64,000 nucleotides of DNA, from assembly GCA_910579285.1 (NCBI GenBank), contig CAJTTT010000007.1:18492-82491 (forward strand), given 5' to 3'. The translations under genes and the position numbers were made by a program. This DNA comes from an uncultured Lachnospiraceae bacterium (GTDB lineage Bacteria > Bacillota > Clostridia > Lachnospirales > Lachnospiraceae). Below, piece after piece: positions 35,433 to 44,425 of this stretch. Position 1 is the first letter of the stretch, and every line of letters starts with the position of its first letter. The notes below the pieces were generated by a model. That model had not been told where the DNA came from, searched no databases, and saw only the letters and a program-made list of their open reading frames with translations.

Positions 35433-36794
35433 ATGAAAAAGAAATCTCGTATCAATTTATCCACAACGCAGACAATCCTGCTCAGCTTTTTGCTGGCAAT
35501 TCTGGCGGGAAGCGCGCTGCTTGCTCTGCCCGTCAGCGCTGCGGACGGCATAGCCGTACCCTATATAGATGCGCTCTTTACTGCAACCACCTCCATCTGC
35601 GTGACAGGGCTTGTGACCGTTCCTACCTTTTCCACATGGAGCATTTTCGGCCAGATCATCATCCTCTTTCTGATACAGATCGGCGGACTCGGCGTTGTCA
35701 CAATTATGTCCGGGCTGATGATCAGCCTTCACCGCAGAATTGGCATCAAAGACAGGATGCTGATTCAGGACGCTTTCAATCTGAATACCCTGTCCGGCAT
35801 GGTAAAATTCATCCGCAAGGTGATCGCCGGCACGTTTCTGGTGGAGGGTATCGGCGCCCTTTTGTACATGACGGTATTTGTGCCGGAATTTGGTATCAAA
35901 GGCGTGTGGATCTCTCTGTTTAACGCGGTATCTGCATTCTGCAATGCGGGTATGGACGCGATATCAGAAAACAGCCTGTACGCCTATGTCCATAACCCCG
36001 TTATCAACATCGTGACCATCCTTCTGATTGTTTTTGGCGGCATCGGTTATATCGTCTGGTGGGATATTATGGGCGTCCTCAAAAACATACGGCGGCAGGG
36101 GCTGAAGTGCTTCGCAAATCTGACCTTTCACAGCAAGATTGCCCTCTCCGTCACAGGAATCCTTATCCTCGCAGGAACCGCGGCTGTTTTTATTTTTGAA
36201 TACAACAATCCGCTGACTATGTACAGCTTCTCCATTCCCGAGAAACTACAGGCATCGTTATTTCAATCTGTGACCACAAGAACTGCGGGCTTTGCCACTG
36301 TCCCACAGGAAAATCTGACAAACGCCTCCGCCATCACATCCCTGCTTCTGATGTTTATCGGCGGATCGCCGGTGGGCACAGCGGGCGGCATTAAGACAGT
36401 AACCTTCGCCGTGCTGATCACCTCGGCCTTTGCCACAATGAAAACCCGTTCCGAAGCGGAACTCTTTCATCGGACCATTCCAAAGCAGGCTGTCAGCAAG
36501 GCCGTTGCTGTGGTGAGTATGGCCTTTATTATCCTGTTTACGGCGACCCTCCTTCTGGCGGCCGTCACCGATGCGGACGCTCTCGACATTGTCTACGAAA
36601 CCGTCAGCGCCGCAGCGACAGTGGGCCTGACCAGAAGCCTCACATCCGAATTAAATATCTGGGGCAGAATCATTATTATTATAACAATGTATCTCGGCAG
36701 AGTCGGCCCGATTTCTCTTATGATCGCGCTGAATACAAAGAAAGAAACGAAAAATATCATCAAGAATCCCACCGAAGATATCAGTGTGGGATAA
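35433..36794 (+). CDS. ktrB: Potassium uptake channel subunit KtrB/TrkH
   Basis: A 453-residue membrane protein of the KtrB/TrkH superfamily. Four pore loops with the selectivity glycine are visible: TATTSICVTGLVTV, NAVSAFCNAGMD, QSVTTRTAGFATV and SAAATVGLTRSL. MFIGGSPVGTAGGIKT is the conserved stretch before the last pore loop. It imports K+ (Na+-dependent in KtrAB). AGAAAGG lies before the ATG at 35433; earlier codons are unlikely. The cognate regulatory subunit follows after 150 bases. Confidence 0.95.
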   Translation: MKKKSRINLSTTQTILLSFLLAILAGSALLALPVSAADGIAVPYIDALFTATTSICVTGLVTVPTFSTWSIFGQIIILFLIQIGGLGVVTIMSGLMISLHRRIGIKDRMLIQDAFNLNTLSGMVKFIRKVIAGTFLVEGIGALLYMTVFVPEFGIKGVWISLFNAVSAFCNAGMDAISENSLYAYVHNPVINIVTILLIVFGGIGYIVWWDIMGVLKNIRRQGLKCFANLTFHSKIALSVTGILILAGTAAVFIFEYNNPLTMYSFSIPEKLQASLFQSVTTRTAGFATVPQENLTNASAITSLLLMFIGGSPVGTAGGIKTVTFAVLITSAFATMKTRSEAELFHRTIPKQAVSKAVAVVSMAFIILFTATLLLAAVTDADALDIVYETVSAAATVGLTRSLTSELNIWGRIIIIITMYLGRVGPISLMIALNTKKETKNIIKNPTEDISVG

Positions 36795-36796
36795 AA

Positions 36797-36903
36797 AATC
36801 ATCGCCCGGCGGCGATGATTCAGAGAATGCTCCGCATTCTCCTTAAATATTTTACACTGTCGCAATTTCCTAATTAAAATCGTTGCCCGGCGGCGATGAT
36901 TCA
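36797..36903 (+). promoter_or_regulatory. Repeated hairpins between ktrB and ktrA
   Basis: Just after the ktrB stop, AATCATCGCC/GGCGATGATT (36797-36820) forms a strong hairpin and GAGAATGC/GCATTCTC (36823-36841) a second. The 19-base right half of the first (CCCGGCGGCGATGATTCAG) recurs exactly at 36885-36903, where it can form a similar, weaker hairpin. Neither first stem is followed by a clean T-run, so this may be partial termination, RNA processing or a stabilising element setting the ktrB/ktrA ratio. Confidence 0.55.
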
Positions 36904-36944
36904 GAAGAAAGAAGCAAAAAGATGCTTCGGAATGGAGAGAACTT

Positions 36945-37595
36945 ATGGGTATTCATCAATCTTATGCAGTATTCGGACTTGGCAGATATGGATTCGCCGT
37001 GGCAAAAGAGCTTGTCAGCAATGGCGCGGAAGTGCTTGCCGTAGATTCGGACGAGGAACTTGTCAATGCCGCCATCACTGAAATTCCCATCTGCAAATGT
37101 GCGGATATCACAGAAGCAGAAGTCATCAAGCAGCTCGGCATCGCCAATATCGATGTGGTTATCATCGCTATGGCCAGCAATCTGAAAGCCAGTGTCATGG
37201 CCACCATGCTCTGTAAAGAGATCGGCGTCAAAACCGTGATTGCAAAATGCGCCACCGACTTAGACCGAAAAATTTTAAATAAAGTAGGCGCAGACCGGGT
37301 TGTATTCCCGGAAAGCGAATCCGGCATCCGTCTGGCCAAAAATCTCTTAAGCTCCGGGTTTATGGATATCATGGAACTTTCCAAAGACGTCTCTATGGTG
37401 GAACTGCCCGTCAAGGCGGACTGGGTGGGAAAAACGCTTATGGAATTAAACCTTCGAAAAAAGTATTCCATCAACGTGGTGGCAATCATAGAGGATAAAA
37501 ACGTCCGCATTGATATTGATCCCGAAATGCCTTTGCAGCCGTCCATGAAAATGATCGTGATTGCCGATACAGCAAAACTGGGGAAACTTGCGTAG
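36945..37595 (+). CDS. ktrA: Potassium uptake regulatory subunit KtrA/TrkA (RCK)
   Basis: A 216-residue cytosolic regulator. The RCK_N Rossmann domain starts with YAVFGLGRYGFAVAKEL and has the acidic ribose-binding end of strand 2 (AVDSDEELV). The RCK_C domain spans about 140-216. It gates KtrB in response to ATP/ADP, and in many Firmicutes cyclic di-AMP binds RCK_C. GGAGAG precedes the ATG. Normal length for the family. Confidence 0.95.
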   Translation: MGIHQSYAVFGLGRYGFAVAKELVSNGAEVLAVDSDEELVNAAITEIPICKCADITEAEVIKQLGIANIDVVIIAMASNLKASVMATMLCKEIGVKTVIAKCATDLDRKILNKVGADRVVFPESESGIRLAKNLLSSGFMDIMELSKDVSMVELPVKADWVGKTLMELNLRKKYSINVVAIIEDKNVRIDIDPEMPLQPSMKMIVIADTAKLGKLA

Positions 37596-37597
37596 GG

Positions 37598-37645
37598 AAA
37601 CGCCGGCCAAAGCATTTCCCCGGCTTTCTCCTTAATCCGGCGTTT
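37598..37645. terminator. Possible bidirectional terminator between ktrA and the MBL gene
   Basis: AAACGCCGG (37598-37606) pairs with CCGGCGTTT (37637-37645), with an inner GGCCAAAGC-type stem. It lies between convergent genes and touches the stop codon of the hydrolase. Confidence 0.4.
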
Positions 37646-38288
37646 ACAGTTTTAACGCCACCTGAATATTGTTGTCCAGACTTTCTAACATCTTTTGGAA
37701 ATCCTGCCCATCGCTTTTCTTCCCCACAATGCTGCCGTAGTGCGTAGGGATTACTGCCTGTGGTTTTAACTGCGCGATATATTCCGCCGCCTGCTTCCAG
37801 TCCATCGTGTAAAATCCCCCGATCGGAACCAGCGCCACATCACAGCGCACCGTTCTGATATCTTCATTTACATCCGTGTCGCCGGATACATAGCAGCGCA
37901 TGCCATCCATTTCTACCACATACCCCTGCCACTTCTTCCCCTTCGGGTGAAAAGGTTTCAGCTTATTGTAAGCAGGCACCGTCTCTATCACCACGCCGTT
38001 TACTTCGTGGATTTCCCCCGGCTGATAAAACAGACAGTTCTCCGGCGCAATACCCGATTCCGAAAGCGCCTTCTTTTTCATGGACTCCGGCGTGACAAGG
38101 AGCGTGTCCTCCTTTTTCAGCCTTGCAATGGATTTCGGCTCAAAGTGATCGTAATGTTCGTGCGTGACAAAGATAATGTCCGCGTCATTGGCCGCAGCCG
38201 GGATCTGATAGGGGTCGAAGTATAGGATTTTCGAGCCCTGCATGCGGATGCTGCTCTGGGTGTTTACTGTAATGTGAGTCAATGTCAT
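37644..38288 (-). CDS. MBL-fold metallo-hydrolase (UlaG/UPF0173-like)
   Basis: A 214-residue metallo-beta-lactamase-fold protein. THEHYDHF is the HxHxDH metal-binding motif, VSGDTDV supplies the bridging aspartate, and IPTHYGS the last histidine. It is close to the UlaG/UPF0173 group of metal-dependent hydrolases of uncertain substrate. GGAGG precedes the ATG at 38288. It lies just downstream of a methyltransferase remnant on the same strand. Confidence 0.9.
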   Translation of the reverse strand: MTLTHITVNTQSSIRMQGSKILYFDPYQIPAAANDADIIFVTHEHYDHFEPKSIARLKKEDTLLVTPESMKKKALSESGIAPENCLFYQPGEIHEVNGVVIETVPAYNKLKPFHPKGKKWQGYVVEMDGMRCYVSGDTDVNEDIRTVRCDVALVPIGGFYTMDWKQAAEYIAQLKPQAVIPTHYGSIVGKKSDGQDFQKMLESLDNNIQVALKL

Positions 38289-38316
38289 TCAGATGTCCTC
38301 CTCCCTGTAATCTGGC

Positions 38317-38460
38317 TTAATCAAAAGTCCGTTCTCTGCATAAGCATCGGAGTGCCAAAGTAATAAATTTTCTGCGGTTAATGTCGTATTCCTCCGCAAT
38401 TAAGTTGAATTGGTCTTCTATGCTTCCTAAAGTACCCTGGTTTTTCTGCTCCATTTCCAT
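38317..38460 (-). pseudogene. N-terminal remnant of a class I SAM methyltransferase
   Basis: A 47-codon frame with its own GGAGG-type site. The segment IEDQFNLIAEEYDINRRKFI matches the start of small Firmicutes methyltransferases, which read like ...AEEYDxNRRKFIPCFDDFY. After RRKFI the sequence changes to ITLALRCLCRERTFD and stops, so the glycine-rich SAM-binding loop is missing. It looks like a gene start truncated by deletion or frameshift. Confidence 0.5.
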
Positions 38461-38478
38461 ACTTTTCTTTCTCCTCCA

Positions 38479-39033
38479 TTAAAGCATAAGCTCATCGTCA
38501 AACAAATTGGATATAAGAGCCTCTCCCGGTTTTCCGGCATCCTCTAAGCTGTCATACAATTTCCGATTCAGGATATATAAAGCCGCCATTGCATGCAGAA
38601 CATTTTTGAGATTTGCCTTTGTATAATTATACCGGCCCGCCTCGTTCGCTTCCATCCGCCTGTGTTTGATGTCATTGTATGCCTGCCACCAGTCCGAGAC
38701 CGAATCGTCGAACTTTACCATCGGCGTAATATTTTTAATATCATATGGGTACTTAGTATTCACCCTGTATTTTTTCAAGTTCGGGTATTCCTCAATAAGC
38801 ACATCCAGTTTATTCCTTATTCCAAACGGAATCTTTCCTTCATGGATCCCGCATAACTGCTCGGCAATAGAATCCATTTCACTGCATGTCGTCAACAGCA
38901 GTTTTGTATATTGACTTGAAAATGTAGTATAATTGTCTTTATCAATTGAAACATAGTCATCCGTTTGTATCAAGTCTCTCTCAAGCAGCCGATATTGTTT
39001 CCAGTATACTTTTAAAAACTCATCTCTGTTCAT
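38479..39033 (-). CDS. HEPN-like helical protein, partner of the DUF262 gene
   Basis: A 184-residue, all-helical protein of no family I can name with certainty. SDWWQAYNDIKHRRMEANE (about 113-131) with N120 and H124 resembles the active helix of HEPN-like domains in abortive-infection and toxin proteins, where RxxxxH or NxxKHR-type motifs cleave RNA or mediate binding. It follows the GmrSD-like gene by 84 bases on the same strand, so it may be its accessory. No signal peptide or membrane span. The function is inference from one motif and context. Confidence 0.65.
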   Translation of the reverse strand: MNRDEFLKVYWKQYRLLERDLIQTDDYVSIDKDNYTTFSSQYTKLLLTTCSEMDSIAEQLCGIHEGKIPFGIRNKLDVLIEEYPNLKKYRVNTKYPYDIKNITPMVKFDDSVSDWWQAYNDIKHRRMEANEAGRYNYTKANLKNVLHAMAALYILNRKLYDSLEDAGKPGEALISNLFDDELML

Positions 39034-39117
39034 AGTAATCTCCTTCTCTTTTGAGACGTTGTCTGATGTGTGGCTGTTTTCTATGCCGCCGTATGTCCAT
39101 GAATGGCATAATATGAA

Positions 39118-41493
39118 TCAGTTCCAATGCTTTTTATACCATTCAATTACCGCTTCTCGATCCGCTTCCAGAAATTGTGTGGAAATATAAATATCCTCAC
39201 CGTGAAAAACCAACTTCTTGGCCCTATATCGCATACAAGAGGAATTGCCCCTATTATCTGTTCTATTATTTGCGACCGCCGGATAAGCTGTTGCTTTAAA
39301 TAATGCCTTTGTATATTCCCTGGTTTTCAGTTTTTCAATTTCTGCTGCAGAAATCTTTGATTTGTCAATGAGTTCTTCCATCAAATGATAGAACAATTTA
39401 GCAACCGGCAGCCATTCTGCTGTCCATGTATTTTCATCTTTAATATCAAATGGCACATCTGAAAGCGAAAAACTGAAATCCTCCGTGTCTAAATTCATTT
39501 TTACCAGCAAGTCCTTTATAAATGAGATGATATTGCCTGCTGACAGATTCGTTTCGAAAAAGATACCGCTATTGCCAATCTGTTTCGCCCTGCGAAGTTT
39601 TCTATTATCGTTACTGATATAAGTTTTGTCTGCATTTACAATAGAATAATCCTCAGCCGCTAAATCGCTCAATATCTCTGTGTCCAAATCATACACAAGA
39701 CCGATGAATTTAGTAAGTAAATCAACCCAGCTCGACACCTTTGAATATTCGCCGGCAAACAAAAAACCATCCGGCTTAGTGTTCGAGACGTCTATATCGC
39801 TATTAACGCCAAAACTTAATTCATTTATATCGCTGACATCAGAGTGCATCTCGACATATTGAAATTTACGAATCAGGATATCCGCAAGCGCCTTTGCTCT
39901 GTTTCGAATCGAAGACTCATTCCATCTGTCTGCAGACAATACTTCTCTATTCAAAATATTTGCCTTTGAATAATTTCGAATAATATTCTTCTTGTCATTG
40001 AATGATTTTGCGCCAAGCTCACTGTTATGTCCTGTGATAGTCAAATTGCCAAGCGTATGCAAGTATGCTGCATACACCCTGCTATAATCATCGCCAACTT
40101 CTTTTTTCCATACAGCAGCATTTTCTTTCTGCGGTAAAATATGTTCTATCGTAAGATTACTGACATCAATATGTTCCTTGGTCGAATTTTCAATTGCAGA
40201 AAGTACAAATTTGCAGATCGGCTTTTTGTATAATGGTTTACGAATCAGTGCTTCTTCAAACTCTCCATCCGTCGGCATACGGTCGTTTGCCCTTAAATCA
40301 TTAAGAAACATCACGATTTTTTCATAATATTGATCGTAGTTTCCATTAAAGACTCTGTCATACATGGATTTCATAAACTTCGATAAATTCTTGTTAATTT
40401 CACACGCCGTGATTCTAACAAGATAGGTAAGCAGATAATCTAACACTTTACAAAGTGTCGTTTCATCTATGTTATTACTCTCATAGTCGCTAAAGACCCT
40501 AAATAGAAACGGCAGAACTGTTGTCTGCTTAATGGTATAAAATGCCTGGAGATACTCTGAAATTTCCTTACCGTAATAATGATTTTCTCCTATAAAGGCG
40601 CCATAATATTTTGATGTCCTTTCTAACTGTTTCAGCACATCCTCATGGCTTAAACTATGATTTTCACAATGCTCCTTAAACAAACGATATGCATTTTTGC
40701 CATTTACAGATTTGCTTGTTAAAGAATTTAGAAAGTTAATAACAAAATCTCCGAGATTACGGTACCCTACATTCTTTTCGATTACTGACCAGTAATTCTC
40801 ATAAAGTTCATCTTGATTGGCATCATCCATCAGCAGATAATTTCTAATCAAATCCGCTAAGCTTAAATCCAGACCCGTTGAATTGATTGATTCAAAAATT
40901 TTCTGCGGTTCATCACCCTGAGATTTATCAAGAACAATTTCAACCATTTCCAGCTTCTTAATCCCATCAAGAATATCATTCAATTCATGCCCGGATTCCA
41001 CTGTTTTTTCAATTAAATTTTTGAATGTGATATAATTCTTATAAATATTCGAATTTCTATCCATTTCATCAATTTTATCTCTAATTAAAAGCAGTAGCTG
41101 CTCGTTATCTGTTTTCACGGGTTTTAGCTTCAGCTTATATCTTTCATCGCAATTTCTGTTAAACATTACCTCTTCTATTTCAGCTTCTATTCTGACAGAT
41201 ACTCCTTTTGCAGCATCATAAAGTGCCTTTAACAGAAGATACATTGTCGTAAGACGCTGCTGTCCATCTATAATCAGCGCTTCATTTAATGTACTTCCAG
41301 AAAGACCGACTATATATACAATCGTTCCCGTAAAATGCTTATGATCTCTTCTACCGGCTTCCATAATATCCTGATATAGCTTCTCACACTGTATATTCGT
41401 CCAATCATAGTTCCGCTGGTAAACTGGTACTTTAAAAACCCTTTTATTCTTTTCAATCAAATCCGAAAATAACCAGACTTTATAAGGCTGCAT
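39118..41493 (-). CDS. GmrSD-like DUF262/DUF1524 protein (type IV restriction type)
   Basis: A 791-residue protein. The N-terminal DUF262 ParB/Srx-like domain has VPVYQRNYDW (about 22-31) and LIIDGQQRLTTMY (about 73-85), the DGQQR nucleotide-hydrolysing motif of GmrS. The DUF1524 HNH-type nuclease domain has LTIEHILPQ (about 447-455) and LHTLGNLTITGHNSELG. About 220 further residues form a C-terminal domain seen in single-chain GmrSD proteins. Such enzymes cut phage DNA with modified cytosines. AGGAGAGGGG precedes the ATG. Upstream lies a copy of a repeat also found beside the AbiF gene. Confidence 0.92.
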   Translation of the reverse strand: MQPYKVWLFSDLIEKNKRVFKVPVYQRNYDWTNIQCEKLYQDIMEAGRRDHKHFTGTIVYIVGLSGSTLNEALIIDGQQRLTTMYLLLKALYDAAKGVSVRIEAEIEEVMFNRNCDERYKLKLKPVKTDNEQLLLLIRDKIDEMDRNSNIYKNYITFKNLIEKTVESGHELNDILDGIKKLEMVEIVLDKSQGDEPQKIFESINSTGLDLSLADLIRNYLLMDDANQDELYENYWSVIEKNVGYRNLGDFVINFLNSLTSKSVNGKNAYRLFKEHCENHSLSHEDVLKQLERTSKYYGAFIGENHYYGKEISEYLQAFYTIKQTTVLPFLFRVFSDYESNNIDETTLCKVLDYLLTYLVRITACEINKNLSKFMKSMYDRVFNGNYDQYYEKIVMFLNDLRANDRMPTDGEFEEALIRKPLYKKPICKFVLSAIENSTKEHIDVSNLTIEHILPQKENAAVWKKEVGDDYSRVYAAYLHTLGNLTITGHNSELGAKSFNDKKNIIRNYSKANILNREVLSADRWNESSIRNRAKALADILIRKFQYVEMHSDVSDINELSFGVNSDIDVSNTKPDGFLFAGEYSKVSSWVDLLTKFIGLVYDLDTEILSDLAAEDYSIVNADKTYISNDNRKLRRAKQIGNSGIFFETNLSAGNIISFIKDLLVKMNLDTEDFSFSLSDVPFDIKDENTWTAEWLPVAKLFYHLMEELIDKSKISAAEIEKLKTREYTKALFKATAYPAVANNRTDNRGNSSCMRYRAKKLVFHGEDIYISTQFLEADREAVIEWYKKHWN

Positions 41494-41537
41494 ATTCCCC
41501 TCTCCTTTATCCTCAACAATACTTACCTCTGTAACCT

Positions 41538-41627
41538 GTTCTTTGCTGCGGCATTTACTGCTAACTGCAATTTTACCATAATTTGCTATTTTCGGGTAGG
41601 TTTTCCAAAAATGAAATGAGCAGAACG
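41538..41627 (+). repeat. Dispersed repeat, copy 1 (partial, about 90 bp)
   Basis: About 90 bases share clear identity with copies at 54624-54931 and 56257-56489. The shared core includes GCAATTTTACCATA, TTTTCGGGTAGGTTTTCC and AAAATGAAATG. Copy 1 has only the central part. All three run in the same direction and lie next to defence-type genes; this one is just upstream of the DUF262 gene. Confidence 0.8.
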
Positions 41628-41712
41628 CTTATTATCTGCAAATATTTGTTGCCTTATTGTCCAAATCCCCTTAAAATAATATGGGGGCAAAATTACAGCA
41701 CAGGGGTATATT

Positions 41713-43023
41713 ATGACATATCATTTACAGGAAAATTGGAACCAGTTCAAAAAAGCGACAACACAATTTATGGACGAGTATCGTTACAGCTCTTCCTGCC
41801 AGATCTGGAATAATGACATGACCAATCTGGTCAACAAATACAAACAGGAAGAAGCAGCATGGTACAACAGTCTGGAAATTACAGAAAACGGTTTTATGAC
41901 GGCAACTCAGAATCTTTGGTATACGCATTATCTCAATAAAAGACGTCTTATGTCTCTGGGCTTGATGGCACATTATGATTACATACAGCCTACAAAGTAC
42001 GAAAAAGGTGAAAATCAGAGATACCCCTATTGGGACTATAGACACGACGGCAAAAATCTAATATGCAAAATCAGTGATTCGATGAATTACCGAAAATCAT
42101 TTTATGACAGAAACCGCTGTGTATGGGCGGATGAAAGAAGAAATTCGCCGGGAGAATACTATATCATCCAGTCCAGAAGCGTAAACGGAAATTATATCTG
42201 TCCGAGCTGCGGCTGGGAAGGTCCTCTGGAATGCTTTGTGGACGGCTGCGACTATTGTCAGACGAAGTTCCACATTGAAGATCTGAAGCAGAAAGTTTCT
42301 TCCGTATATACCCCGGGAGATTGGACACAGCACAGGGACGGTTTTACGATTCATAAAAATTTCGTACCTATGTATGTGGCGCTTGTTATCATTGTAATCG
42401 CACTTCTGGCAATCGGCAGCAATATGGGCGGCACCATGATGATGTTTGCGCCACTGCTTGGAATCGGCGTGATGGTGCTGGTTATGACACTTTTTGTAGG
42501 AATAAAGTCCAAGGAGAGTGTCACCAGCGGTCCTGCCAGAACAAATCAGACACTTGAAAAGATAAGAAACGTTGACAAACATTTCTCGGTAGAAACCTTT
42601 ATCGGAAATCTCTCCAACAAACTGCTCAGCATCTGCTATGCCGGCTCGCCTCAGGAAATCGCGCCGTTCGCGGTATGTGACATGACACCATTCATCGCAG
42701 CTTTCCGCGGCGTGATTGACTGCAAACTGTTGGAATGCGTTTTGATGGATTATCAGGCAGACAGTAATTTTCAACATTTGCAAATCAAAGCCGGGATGCT
42801 GCTGACCAAATACGAAAATGGCGCGGTGCGTCAGGAAAAGGCTTACCTTAATCTTAGTCTTGTCAAAAGCATCCGCGCGCTGACACAGAGTATCAACGAC
42901 GTAAATGTATACCGCTGCGATTCCTGCGGCGCGAGTCTAACGCTGCTTAACGGCGGTAAATGTGAATATTGCGGCCAGGGGCTGGATCTGAAAGCATACG
43001 ACTGGGTGATCGAGAGGTATTGA
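41713..43023 (+). CDS. Membrane protein with two zinc ribbons and Tim44-like domain
   Basis: A 436-residue protein of mixed build. A helical N-terminus (1-160) is followed by a zinc ribbon (YICPSCGWEG...CDYCQT, about 160-185), two membrane spans (about 218-265), a soluble domain starting HFSVETFIGNLSNKLLSICY that resembles Tim44-like domains, and a second ribbon CDSCGASLTLLNGGKCEYCG near the end. I do not know its function. The start has no strong site; its promoter may lie in or near the repeat at 41538. It is convergent with the small frame at 42947-43255. Confidence 0.75.
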   Translation: MTYHLQENWNQFKKATTQFMDEYRYSSSCQIWNNDMTNLVNKYKQEEAAWYNSLEITENGFMTATQNLWYTHYLNKRRLMSLGLMAHYDYIQPTKYEKGENQRYPYWDYRHDGKNLICKISDSMNYRKSFYDRNRCVWADERRNSPGEYYIIQSRSVNGNYICPSCGWEGPLECFVDGCDYCQTKFHIEDLKQKVSSVYTPGDWTQHRDGFTIHKNFVPMYVALVIIVIALLAIGSNMGGTMMMFAPLLGIGVMVLVMTLFVGIKSKESVTSGPARTNQTLEKIRNVDKHFSVETFIGNLSNKLLSICYAGSPQEIAPFAVCDMTPFIAAFRGVIDCKLLECVLMDYQADSNFQHLQIKAGMLLTKYENGAVRQEKAYLNLSLVKSIRALTQSINDVNVYRCDSCGASLTLLNGGKCEYCGQGLDLKAYDWVIERY

Positions 43024-43255
43024 TGAAACTACAAACAGCGTTCAATAGTGCTGCGATTTTTTTCATTCTCACAGTCTCCGATTCAATGAATCCCTTTATG
43101 AGAGGCATCTGCAGATTCTCTTTTCCCTCTGTCGTCCTTTTCTTCACTTTCAGCAATTCGTCAATTGCCTGTCGCAGATCTTCCTGCAATGTGCCATTTG
43201 CGGTTCCGTAGTAATGATAAACTGCCGCCTTCTCAAAAAAAGCAATATTTTTCAT
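42947..43255 (-). CDS. Possible small protein or gene remnant
   Basis: A 102-codon frame starting MKNIAFFEKAAVYHYYGTAN. The first 80 residues look like a genuine helical protein (LQEDLRQAIDELLKVKKRT), but the last 25 run antisense into the preceding gene's 3' end. No ribosome binding site is convincing. It may be a truncated gene whose original C-terminus was replaced. The family is not recognised. Confidence 0.3.
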   Translation of the reverse strand: MKNIAFFEKAAVYHYYGTANGTLQEDLRQAIDELLKVKKRTTEGKENLQMPLIKGFIESETVRMKKIAALLNAVCSFINTSRSPSRMLSDPAPGRNIHIYRR

Positions 43256-43318
43256 TACATTTAAAAAGGATTATGATAAACTCATAACCCTTTTATAACA
43301 ATATAAATTTTAAGTTAT

Positions 43319-43801
43319 CTAATCATTTTCCCGTAATTTATCATTGGAGGCATAACATGCTGGAAGATAACCTTCTTCAAAGTTATTATATTGCTCATAT
43401 GATATTTCCAGTTCTTTTGTTTTATATTTCTCCCAATCTGCATAGTAAGTATATTGAATTACTTCCATAAACTCTGTAGTTAAATCATCAAAATCTCCGT
43501 TTGGATCAGAAATTTGTGTTTCTCCATCTTTATCAGTAACATAAATACAATATGTATTACCTAAATTTTGTGATTCTTTTCCTATACCATAATAATATAA
43601 AATCAAATACTGCTTTTCGCCATCGCAGTATGCTATTGCCATGTCATTACTTATTTTTCCATACATTTCTTGAAGTAACAATGAACGTTTTATAACTTCA
43701 TCTTCTAATGATTTGAATTCTTCATTAGCAGAATCTCCACACCCAGCAATAAAACAACCAAACACGCACAACATAACAATCAACAAAAAACTTTTTTTCA
43801 C
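43319..43801 (-). CDS. Putative lipoprotein of unknown function
   Basis: A 160-residue exported protein. The N-terminus KKSFLLIVMLCVFGCFIAGC is a lipoprotein signal peptide with lipobox FIAGC; the mature protein begins CGDSANEEF and is acidic and soluble. It starts with GTG at 43801, preceded by AAGGAG at 8-base spacing. It is AT-rich relative to its neighbours and has no clear operon partner. The family is not recognised. Confidence 0.75.
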   Translation of the reverse strand: MKKSFLLIVMLCVFGCFIAGCGDSANEEFKSLEDEVIKRSLLLQEMYGKISNDMAIAYCDGEKQYLILYYYGIGKESQNLGNTYCIYVTDKDGETQISDPNGDFDDLTTEFMEVIQYTYYADWEKYKTKELEISYEQYNNFEEGYLPACYASNDKLREND

Positions 43802-43976
43802 GAAACTTACTCCTTCTACATAATAATTAATTTCTTTCTATTGTATTATATAAAAGGATTCATTTCAACAATTTTTTACGGTAACAATAATAAATTGCAG
43901 ACGGAATAAAAATCAGCATATATGTCACTTGCAGATATGTGCAGCCGTTTCCCCTTCTTAATGTGACAGAATATTT

Positions 43977-44212
43977 CTACCAAGTCCTATACATGGAGTC
44001 TTCTGTATGGATAAGCGCCTGACGCCCTCTTTTCTCCAGATAAAGGATTTCGTCAAACTTAAGACTGTATTGGCTCCTGCCGTAACTGAAAGAAAAACTC
44101 TGATTTGTCATTTCAAGATAGGTTTCCGCTTTTTCAGCAGATGCCTCAGCCGCTCAATCGTAATGGGCTTCTATATGTAATCAAAGGTAACTACCTCGAA
44201 CACATCCGGCAT
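43977..44212 (-). pseudogene. Decayed LytTR-type response regulator fragment
   Basis: In two minus-strand frames a response-regulator/LytTR junction can be read. MPDVFEVVTFDYI, a stop, then KPITIERLRHLLKK resembles the end of a receiver domain. After a frame change AETYLEMTNQSFSFSYG and LKFDEILYLEKRGRQALIHT match a LytTR DNA-binding domain start, ending at a stop after MYRTW. An internal stop, a frameshift and missing ends mark it as a remnant. The rest of 43802-44425 holds no supportable gene. Confidence 0.6.
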
Positions 44213-44372
44213 ATGCCGCAAGCATTTCTACCGGGTTCTGATAACATTCATAAGTAAAGGCATATTCAATGGCTGCCTCCGCAAAGTCCTCCTGTGTATA
44301 TCCGCTGTTTTCTCTGGCGCTTTGCGACCTTTATTATGTCGCATTACAACTTTTCCCTATACATGAAAAGAG

Positions 44373-44399
44373 AGTAATGAGCCATATGCCCATTACCCG
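44373..44399 (-). terminator. Probable terminator of the large surface protein gene
   Basis: On the minus strand after the 44426 stop, GGTAATGGGC and GGCTCATTAC pair (with wobble) around ATAT, followed by TCTCTTTTC. Confidence 0.55.
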
Positions 44400-44425
44400 C
44401 CTTTTCCATTTTCATAGTTTCTGTT

